A DNA stretch of 6,494 nucleotides from Sedimentisphaerales bacterium (lineage in GTDB: Bacteria; Planctomycetota; Phycisphaerae; Sedimentisphaerales; SG8-4), in contig JAFGCA010000662.1 in NCBI GenBank assembly GCA_016932895.1, forward strand, positions 1 through 6,494, written 5' to 3'. Below are positions 1 to 5,466 of this stretch, piece after piece. Both the position numbers and the translations under genes were made by a program. The notes under the pieces were generated by a model. It saw nothing but the letters and a program-made list of their open reading frames with translations, searched no databases and was not told the DNA's origin. The first letter of the stretch is position 1, and each line of letters opens with the position of its first letter.

Positions 1-1
1 C

Positions 2-715
2 CGCCGCATCTATCGCAAGGTGATCCAGGCCAGGGCCTTTATGTGTATCGACGCCGAGACCCGGCCCTACCGGGATGCCACGTTGCAGTTGTACCGACAA
101 CTGCGCAGCGATCCGGAGTTTCGCGATCATCCGCATCTCGGCGTAGCCCTGCAGGTCTATTTCCGCGATAGCGAGCAGACGCTGGAGGATCTGTTGGCCT
201 GGGCCCGCCGGCAGGGGTTGGCGATATCAATTCGACTCGTAAAGGGTGCTTATTGGGAGAACGAAGTTGAGGAAGCTCAAGCCGCCGGCGTCGAGCCGAC
301 TGTCTACACGGTCAAGGCCGAGACCGATGTCGCTTTCGAGCGGACGACGGAGACAGTCCTGCGAAATCATGACGTCTGCCATCTGGCCTGTGCTTCGCAC
401 AATGTGCGAAGTGTATGCGCCACGATGGCCATCGCTGAGCAACTCGGTGCGCCGCCGCAGAGCTACGAGTTTCAGGCTCTCTACGGCATGGCCTCCCCCT
501 TTCGCAGGGCCCTGCTGGAAACGGTCGGACGCGTGCGGTTGTACTGTCCCTACGGGCACCTGCTGGAGGGAATGGCCTACCTCGTTCGGCGGCTCCTGGA
601 GAATACGTCGAACGAGTCGGCCCTGCGGCTGACATTTGCCGGCGAGGCCGACAGGGATCGGCTGCTGGATGACCCACAGACGACGCTGGAAAAGATCACC
701 GCCCAAAGCGATTGA
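2..715 (+). CDS. Proline dehydrogenase (PutA-type PRODH domain), 3' part of gene
   Basis: Oxidises L-proline to delta-1-pyrroline-5-carboxylate using FAD; a cytoplasmic or membrane-associated step of proline catabolism. The gene enters from outside the window, open in frame from base 2, so its start and the first strands of the beta/alpha barrel are missing. Visible PRODH signatures are RLVKGAYWE (233-259; its Lys is the conserved active-site lysine of the family), ASHN, YEFQALYGM (464-490), RLYCPYG, and LVRRLLEN, whose paired Arg codons at 587-592 correspond to the residues that hold the proline carboxylate. The wording is closer to the PRODH half of bifunctional PutA than to short Thermus/Deinococcus-type PRODH. 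Yet TGA at 713-715 comes about 40 residues after the Arg pair, near the normal domain junction, and no aldehyde dehydrogenase sequence follows in any forward frame I read. It may be a monofunctional enzyme or a gene that lost its second half. Function is confident; architecture is uncertain because the 5' end is unseen. Confidence 0.9.
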   Translation, partial: RRIYRKVIQARAFMCIDAETRPYRDATLQLYRQLRSDPEFRDHPHLGVALQVYFRDSEQTLEDLLAWARRQGLAISIRLVKGAYWENEVEEAQAAGVEPTVYTVKAETDVAFERTTETVLRNHDVCHLACASHNVRSVCATMAIAEQLGAPPQSYEFQALYGMASPFRRALLETVGRVRLYCPYGHLLEGMAYLVRRLLENTSNESALRLTFAGEADRDRLLDDPQTTLEKITAQSD

Positions 716-1104
716 AGACAGGGGCCTGTTCTATCACCGTGGAATTGATGGTGTTTTCACGGAGGTCTCCGGCGCGTGGCGTTGCTGCATCCCCCCGAAC
801 CGACCACGATTCTCCAATCGCACGGCGGGGAGAATCAACAACGAGGCAAAATAGCCGTTACGACATCAGCGAGGTCCGGCACTACCGATACAGCCGTGTC
901 AAAAACGCAAGGGCGCGTCCGACGGTCTTCCTGTGGCTGCCATTGCCTGCAAAGGCGCGACAAGATGGGACGCACTCCGGCGCCGCACACACGGCCTGGC
1001 TGAGGGGAGGCGTGGGACGCCCACAGACTGGATTTCAGGGGGGCACTATGCCCATACAAAACGACGCCCAAGGCCAAAGGGTCTCAACAGAAAGGAGTGT
1101 CACC
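716..1104. other. Leader / intergenic region without a recognisable gene
   Basis: About 390 bp between the proline dehydrogenase stop and the start of the LamG protein. The downstream reading frame happens to be open back to 712, but its translation here is rich in Arg, Ser, Thr and Pro, shows no domain, and lies upstream of a clear signal peptide, so I read it as non-coding. A small GC hairpin is possible at 1009-1021 (GGCGT, 3-nt loop, ACGCC). It overlaps an alternative GTGGG/CCCAC pairing at 1012-1024. No convincing -35/-10 pair and no terminator with a T-run was seen. A long 5' leader for the downstream gene is likely, but its promoter cannot be placed. Confidence 0.5.
1091..1097 (+). promoter_or_regulatory. 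Ribosome binding site deciding the start at 1105
   Basis: AAAGGAG ends 7 nt before ATG 1105, a good Shine-Dalgarno match and spacing. It favours 1105 over the in-frame ATG at 1048, which has only a run of G (1038-1043) in front and would put about 19 polar residues ahead of the signal peptide. Confidence 0.75.
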
Positions 1105-3036
1105 ATGTTGAGGAAGCTGCTAACCGTTTGCTGTATGGTCACCACTTGTCTCGTCGCAGTAGGGGTGGCTCAAGATCAAGACAGTCTCTTCGATCCCGAT
1201 CTGATAATCTGGTGGCAACTCGATGAAACCTCCGGCACTGTAGCGGCCGACTCATCAGGACACCGCACCCACGGTCTTCTCCGCCATGGACCTGCCTGGG
1301 TTCCGGGGGTCAAGGACGGCGCCCTGCGACTCGACGGGCGCAACGATTACGTGGCGATCTCCGGTGTCTACTACGGTCTGACCCACAACGCCGATGTGAC
1401 CGTAGCGGCTTGGATTCGCACTACCAACGGGGACGACCAGGTCATTTTCAGTTTCGATCGCGACGAGTATTGGCGTCTCGAGATTAACGGCTCGGCGGCC
1501 GGGGCCGGCCAGATCGGCTGGAGCCTCATGACCGACGCAGGCCAGGCGGATCTCGCCAGTCGGACCCGGGTCGACGACGGGCAGTGGCATCACATCACCG
1601 GCCTCTTTGATCGGGGGCAGGTCAGCATCTACATCGACGGGAATCTGGACGCCAGCGTTCGCCGTGGCAACGACTTTGGAACGGGCCGCCCGCGATTTGG
1701 CTTCGTGGGCGTCGGCTCAGAAGCCAGCTCGTTTGACGGTGAGAAGACGCCCGAAGCGTACTTCGAGGGCGAGGTGGACGATGTCCGTCTTTACACGCGG
1801 GCCCTGTCACCGGCGGAAGTCAAGGAACTCGCCGGCCAGGTATCCAACAACGACGACTGCCGGGACGCCCAGCCAGTGGGCGAGGTGATCGACCTTCCGT
1901 TCGACACGACAGAAGCAACTCACGACGGTCCGGGCCTGGCAATCCGCAGTCCGAATCTCTGGTACCGCTACACTGCCGCTTGCACTGGTGTGGCGACGGT
2001 CAGCCTCTGTGGCAGCCAGTTCGATACGATCCTGGCCGCTTACGTGGGCGGCGAGTGTGACCCCGATTCCGGGCGACTGATCGACTACAATGATGACGCT
2101 TGTGACCTTCAGTCCGAATTGACGTTTGACGTACTTGCCGGTGAGGTGTACCTCATCGAGGTAGGAGGCTACGGCCAGAAAACGGGCCAAGGCGTGCTGA
2201 CCATCGTCTGCGAAGCGACGTCGCTGCCCGAGTTTGATCTTGGCGATGCCCCCGACAGCGCCGGGGATCAGAAATCACCCATGACAGCGTACAGTTCGGG
2301 GCCCCACGGACCGGTTGATGCGCATTTCCCCACCGTCTTCCAGGACCCTGCCGGAAGAGCAGCAGGTCCCCTACACCTGGCGCCGAGCGCTGTGGCCCAT
2401 CTCGGCGAAGCCGTGACGCTGGAGACCGAGGCCGACACCGGCGGCGATGAGGACGGGCTCAACAATATCGATCCTGCATCCGACAAGGCCGACCAGGATG
2501 GGGCTGATGACGGCGTAATCCTGCCCGTTGCCATGCCCCAATGTGGCTGGACCCGTTTCGACTATCTCGTCAATGTGATCGCTCCGGAGACGGACCTCTG
2601 GGTCAATGTCTGGTGTGACTTCAACCGCGACGGAGATTGGGACGACGACGCCATCACCGACCCTGCGATGGTCTGCGGCGATCGGTCTGTTTCTGAGTGG
2701 GCGGTGCAGAACCAACTGCTATTCGGCCTGTCGGCCGGGCTGCACCAGATCACGACTCCGGCCTTCATGGCCTGGCACCCGGACAAGGGCCCGGAGAAGA
2801 TCTGGATGCGAATCACACTCTCCGAGCGACCCTGGAAAGGCGGTGAGAATCCCGGCGTCCTGGGCAACGGGGGATCCGGACCCACCGACGGATATGAAAT
2901 TGGAGAGACCGAAGACTACTTCTTCGTCCCCGAGTCGGCCTGTGCCTTCTGCCAGGACCTCAATGGCGACGGCAAGCTGGCGTTCGACGATCTGATTCAA
3001 CTGATGCACACCTGGCTCGATTGCTGCCTTGACTGA
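1105..3036 (+). CDS. Secreted LamG / PPC-like / GEVED-type protein with dockerin-like C-terminus
   Basis: A 643-residue exported protein of unknown exact role, probably binding or structural; I see no catalytic motif. Residues 1-22 form a signal peptide (Leu/Val/Cys-rich core, likely cut near GVA|Q). Residues about 32-246 are a LamG / concanavalin A-like fold, opening with WWQLDETSG and closing with DDVRLYTRALSPAEVKEL. From Cys252 to about 370 lies a pre-peptidase C-terminal-like module (NDDC, LWYRYTAAC, VSLCGSQFDT, YNDDACD, YLIEVGGYG). Residues about 374-608 begin FDLGDAPDS, contain an Asp-rich stretch (D-N-R-D-G-D-W-D-D) and end YEIGETEDYFF, as in GEVED-type domains. Residues 618-629 (D-L-N-G-D-G...D) form one EF-hand-like calcium loop of the dockerin type, followed by a conserved Trp; Cys613/616 and Cys640/641 flank it. 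This assembly is typical of Planctomycetota, where the tail is not thought to serve a cellulosome. The gene ends 11 bp from a convergent peptidase gene. Domain calls are by eye; the GEVED name is the least certain. Confidence 0.85.
   Translation: MLRKLLTVCCMVTTCLVAVGVAQDQDSLFDPDLIIWWQLDETSGTVAADSSGHRTHGLLRHGPAWVPGVKDGALRLDGRNDYVAISGVYYGLTHNADVTVAAWIRTTNGDDQVIFSFDRDEYWRLEINGSAAGAGQIGWSLMTDAGQADLASRTRVDDGQWHHITGLFDRGQVSIYIDGNLDASVRRGNDFGTGRPRFGFVGVGSEASSFDGEKTPEAYFEGEVDDVRLYTRALSPAEVKELAGQVSNNDDCRDAQPVGEVIDLPFDTTEATHDGPGLAIRSPNLWYRYTAACTGVATVSLCGSQFDTILAAYVGGECDPDSGRLIDYNDDACDLQSELTFDVLAGEVYLIEVGGYGQKTGQGVLTIVCEATSLPEFDLGDAPDSAGDQKSPMTAYSSGPHGPVDAHFPTVFQDPAGRAAGPLHLAPSAVAHLGEAVTLETEADTGGDEDGLNNIDPASDKADQDGADDGVILPVAMPQCGWTRFDYLVNVIAPETDLWVNVWCDFNRDGDWDDDAITDPAMVCGDRSVSEWAVQNQLLFGLSAGLHQITTPAFMAWHPDKGPEKIWMRITLSERPWKGGENPGVLGNGGSGPTDGYEIGETEDYFFVPESACAFCQDLNGDGKLAFDDLIQLMHTWLDCCLD
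2953..3033 (+). other. Dockerin-like C-terminal motif flanked by Cys pairs
   Basis: Last part of the LamG protein. Residues D618, N620, D622 and D629 occupy positions 1, 3, 5 and 12 of a calcium-binding loop, followed by a hydrophobic helix with Trp637. Only one copy is present, whereas true dockerins carry two. A CxxC pair just before (613/616) and a CC pair just after (640/641) could be disulfide-linked and clamp the hairpin. The role in Planctomycetota is not established; cell-surface sorting or calcium-dependent association are possibilities. Confidence 0.7.
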
Positions 3037-3047
3037 GTCTTCGAGCC

Positions 3048-4985
3048 CTATGGGGTCACCGAACGGCCGGGGCGGTGCCGTCCTTGGCTATCGCCCGGCA
3101 TTGACGCCAGACTTGCAGTTTCACGTAGCTTCCCGTGAACCGCTCGGGAAAACGCCTCGGCACCTCCGACCAGAGGTAACGTGATCGAAGTCGCGTCCAG
3201 ATCTACGGTCAATTCGGTGCCCGGCGTGGGCCAGAGCGTAAAATCCCTGTCACTCGAGAAGATCATCAGGCCAATCCGTTGACTCCTGGCAATGACCTGA
3301 TCGTCGGGTTGCAGATCGAAGGTCATCTCGTAGAACCGCCCTGGAACAAGTGGTTCACTCTCGGTGAGAGACCGGTGGTTCTGCGGATCGGCCCAGCCAC
3401 GCGTGATGATGTTGTCCGTGATCTTCGCGCGCCTGCCTTCGGTCCACGGCAAAGAAACCAGCCAGACCGACAAGTTGACGGCAGGTTTGCTGCTTGCCAG
3501 TCTGATCGTGATGCGAGGCGTACCGGACAAATGAACCGCTTCCGTAAGTTTGGGCGTGACATAGATCAGGCGATGCTTTGTCCATTCCGCCTGCGCCAGC
3601 ACGGCCCCACTAAAAGAAAAGTTGTCGACCAGTGTTTCCGTGCCTTGCCCGGGTGGCATTGCAGTGGCCAGTTGGCCCCGCTCGGGGGCGCCTGCGACGA
3701 GATGGAATCTGACCGGCGCCGCCGCAGGGTTGGGGTAGTCTTCGTAGGAAGTCGGCTTGGATTGGTCATCCTTCTCCCGCACAATCCAGGCGCGCGGTCC
3801 GTGTTCGACGCCGTTCTCGACGCCGTGCAGATAGCGGGCAAACCAGCGGTTCATCATCTCCGCCGGCGGTTGTCCCCCGTGCCCTCCCTGGTGGTAGTAC
3901 ACGTGCGTGGTCACGCCTTTGGCTTTGAGGGCTTGATAGATGCGATTGCTGTGCTCGGGGACGACATTCCAATCGTTGAACGCGTGCGCCATCAGGACCG
4001 CCGCTTTCAAGGGAGCGAGGTCGCGCAGGTAATCCCGCTTCGCCCAGAACTCATTGTAATCGCCGGTCACACGGTCGAAACCGTCGGCCATCTCCTTATC
4101 CCGGACGTGGCGGTTGCCGTACTCGCGTTGTTCCGGATCCCCGCTGTTGACGTAGTCGAACATGTAGTCGATGTCCTCGCCCAGATAGCCGCCTGGATGT
4201 CGGATCAGACCGTTGGATCGGTAATAGTGATAAGGCGACGTGTTCGGCGCGATGGGGATGATCACTTCCAGGCCATCCACTCCCGTCGTGGCGGCAGCCA
4301 GCGCGAGAGTCCCGGGATGTGACGTTCCGGTCATGCCCACCTTGCCGGTCGACCAGTAGGCGACCGCCGGGTCGTCGCCGTCCGGTGACGTGTATCCCGG
4401 GGCGCGACCGTTGAGCCAGTCGATGACGGCTTTGGGGGCAAGCGACTCATTGTCATCGCCGATGGTCGGGCAGCCCTGCGAAAAACCGGTTCCGGGCGAC
4501 GACGAATGAACGACGGCGTAGCCATGAGGCACCCAATCGTTGACGTGCGTTTTGGAGATGATCGGACGCGTGTCTCTGCGTTCGATCGCGGGGGCGTGCT
4601 TCCGCTCTGGAGGCGTCGCGCCCAGTTCGTGCCGTACGTCCCAGAAGAACTCTCTTGACGTCGACATCGTACCGCCAAAGTACGGACTGGAAATGTAGAT
4701 CACCGGGAGCTTGAGGCCCTGGCTGTCGGTCTGCCGGGGCCGCGTGACGTCCACATGCATCCGATCCGGCTTGCCGTCTCCGTCACTGTCGAATTCCGTC
4801 TCGACCCAGAGGTCGTGGCGGATCCAAAGATCCGGATCCTTGAATTCAGGAATCACCTGCGTTTGGCCGTCGACGACGATGGGAACCGTCAGTTCGTCAG
4901 CACGCGATGCTGCGTGATTGCAGACCAGTGCCAGCGTAGCGACAAAGGCATGTAGCGATTGATAGCGGCGAATGTGATTCAGCAT
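3048..4985 (-). CDS. Secreted Xaa-Pro dipeptidyl-peptidase (family S15, CocE/PepX-like)
   Basis: A serine peptidase that removes X-Pro dipeptides from peptide N-termini, here probably in the periplasm or outside the cell. The start at 4985 is chosen because GGAGG lies 10 nt upstream and the protein then begins with a signal peptide (residues 1 to about 29, ending ASRA|DE); the in-frame ATGs at 5036 and 5021 have no ribosome site. The 645-residue product has an alpha/beta-hydrolase core with VETEFDSDGDGKPDRMHV, KAVIDWLNGRA, the nucleophile elbow GTSHPG (Ser222), FNDWNV (Asp338) and GGHGG (His369), matching the Ser/Asp/His triad of PepX-like enzymes. From about residue 400 the C-terminal beta-sandwich of S15 proteins follows, ending near ELTVDLDATS and LPLVGG; a basic tail of about 35 residues with no family match comes after. 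The elbow is unusual: PepX enzymes normally have SY followed by a variable residue and G. Related cocaine-esterase-type acyl hydrolases are an alternative, but KAVIDWLNGRA and FNDWNV favour the peptidase. Confidence 0.88.
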   Translation of the reverse strand: MLNHIRRYQSLHAFVATLALVCNHAASRADELTVPIVVDGQTQVIPEFKDPDLWIRHDLWVETEFDSDGDGKPDRMHVDVTRPRQTDSQGLKLPVIYISSPYFGGTMSTSREFFWDVRHELGATPPERKHAPAIERRDTRPIISKTHVNDWVPHGYAVVHSSSPGTGFSQGCPTIGDDNESLAPKAVIDWLNGRAPGYTSPDGDDPAVAYWSTGKVGMTGTSHPGTLALAAATTGVDGLEVIIPIAPNTSPYHYYRSNGLIRHPGGYLGEDIDYMFDYVNSGDPEQREYGNRHVRDKEMADGFDRVTGDYNEFWAKRDYLRDLAPLKAAVLMAHAFNDWNVVPEHSNRIYQALKAKGVTTHVYYHQGGHGGQPPAEMMNRWFARYLHGVENGVEHGPRAWIVREKDDQSKPTSYEDYPNPAAAPVRFHLVAGAPERGQLATAMPPGQGTETLVDNFSFSGAVLAQAEWTKHRLIYVTPKLTEAVHLSGTPRITIRLASSKPAVNLSVWLVSLPWTEGRRAKITDNIITRGWADPQNHRSLTESEPLVPGRFYEMTFDLQPDDQVIARSQRIGLMIFSSDRDFTLWPTPGTELTVDLDATSITLPLVGGAEAFSRAVHGKLRETASLASMPGDSQGRHRPGRSVTP

Positions 4986-4995
4986 TGGTATGACG

Positions 4996-5000
4996 CCTCC
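4996..5000 (-). promoter_or_regulatory. Ribosome binding site for the Xaa-Pro dipeptidyl-peptidase
   Basis: GGAGG on the minus strand, 10 nt before ATG 4985. It supports the shorter protein starting MLNHIRRY, directly at a signal peptide, over the upstream ATGs at 5036 and 5021. Confidence 0.65.
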
Positions 5001-5010
5001 GTTACCATTT

Positions 5011-5191
5011 TCATTCTCCATGGATGATGAGCTCATCGCCCAGCACGCCCTTCATGACCGTTTCTCCGGCGACAAAGATATCCCCTCTCTCGAAGGAATA
5101 CCGCTCCAGGACCAGTTTCTGCCAACCCTGGCAGGAAAGGGCCGAGATCGCATCCTGTGGCCCCGTTGAAAATCCAGCCCTTCAGATCCAT
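5011..5191 (-). pseudogene. Possible remnant or frameshifted small gene, unidentified
   Basis: Between the peptidase start and the GH16 promoter, one minus-strand frame is open for 56 codons (5181-5014), ends with TGA at 5013-5011 and reads like real protein: SCQGWQKLVLERYSF, then ERGDIFVAGETVMKG, then VLGDELIIHGE. Third positions are G/C-rich as in the neighbouring genes. The frame has no start codon: a stop at 5184-5182 lies just before it. A second minus-strand frame, from ATG 5191 to a stop at 5033, begins MDLKGWIFNGATG and overlaps it, so a single frameshift near 5140-5160 could join the two into one short protein of roughly 60 residues. I do not recognise the family. It could be the decayed 3' end of a gene lost from this spot, a frameshifted small gene, or chance. 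The TGA lies just upstream of the peptidase ribosome site, so it may once have been cotranscribed with it. Confidence 0.28.
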
Positions 5192-5345
5192 CAACCTGCT
5201 TGACCGTACAGCACGATTGAATTGACATCTTGGTACATTCGGTCAGTCGTTGTCAATTCAAATCCAAACGCCGAAGACGGCATGCCGTGGCAGACTCGCC
5301 GTCCCAACGCCTGCTGCTCTTCTGCACCCAGTATCTATATGAGCT
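5192..5345. other. Intergenic region between divergent genes
   Basis: No gene seen. It contains the inverted repeat at 5217-5261 and leads into the GH16 promoter. The minus-strand promoter of the peptidase gene should lie here or within the remnant. The best candidate is TTGACA (5256-5251, minus) with a poor CAAGAT 18 nt further on, too weak to call. Confidence 0.4.
5217..5261. repeat. 11-bp perfect inverted repeat, TTGAATTGACA / TGTCAATTCAA
   Basis: Arms at 5217-5227 and 5251-5261 are exact reverse complements, separated by 23 nt. Two more pairs (GA at 5215-5216 with TC at 5263-5264) form if A5262 is bulged. No T-run follows on either strand, so it does not look like an intrinsic terminator. 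Each arm contains TTGACA reading inward, a -35-like hexamer on both strands, but neither has a good -10 at the usual distance. Position between divergent genes suggests a regulator binding site or a leader hairpin. Confidence 0.6.
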
Positions 5346-5375
5346 TTGAAACGTAACGGAGAATGCTGGTATAAT
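5346..5375 (+). promoter_or_regulatory. Sigma70-type promoter with extended -10 for the GH16 gene
   Basis: TTGAAA (5346-5351, five of six consensus bases) and a perfect TATAAT (5370-5375) are separated by 18 nt, and TGG directly before the -10 supplies the extended TGn element. Transcription would start near 5382, giving an untranslated leader of about 85 nt before ATG 5467. It is the clearest promoter in the window and stands out in otherwise GC-rich DNA. Confidence 0.75.
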
Positions 5376-5454
5376 GAAGACATACGGCGTGTAGGAGAAA
5401 TTGTCGCAACGGCCAACGGCCGGCCAGGATCGCAAATGTCTGACTACGTGGAAT

Positions 5455-5461
5455 GGAGGAG
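5455..5461 (+). promoter_or_regulatory. Ribosome binding site for the GH16 gene
   Basis: GGAGGAG ends 5 nt before ATG 5467, a strong Shine-Dalgarno match that fixes the start right at the signal peptide. Confidence 0.8.
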
Positions 5462-5466
5462 ATGCT

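Noticed and set aside
227..706. Minus-strand open frame opposite proline dehydrogenase
   Set aside because: Antisense shadow; conserved PRODH motifs are on the plus strand.
737..762. CCGTG...CACGG as terminator of the proline dehydrogenase gene
   Set aside because: Only 5 bp with a 16-nt loop and no T-run after it.
712..1104. In-frame upstream extension of the LamG gene from a TTG at 712
   Set aside because: The extra 131 residues have no domain and look like translated non-coding DNA; ATG 1105 has AAAGGAG 7 nt before it and begins a proper signal peptide.
1048..1104. Alternative LamG gene start at ATG 1048 behind a G-run
   Set aside because: Possible, but it would put about 19 polar residues in front of the signal peptide, and the ribosome site is poorer than the one for 1105.
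3279..4322. Long plus-strand open frame opposite the peptidase gene
   Set aside because: A shadow of GC-rich coding DNA; no motif or ribosome site, while the minus strand has a full catalytic triad and family signatures.
4986..5036. Peptidase start at ATG 5036 or 5021
   Set aside because: No ribosome site before either; the 17 or 12 added residues are Ser/Glu/Asn-rich and would bury the signal peptide.
5410..5426. GGCC-rich short palindromes in the GH16 leader as a riboswitch
   Set aside because: Stems of 4 bp only and no recognisable riboswitch core; the ribosome site is not involved in any pairing I can see.
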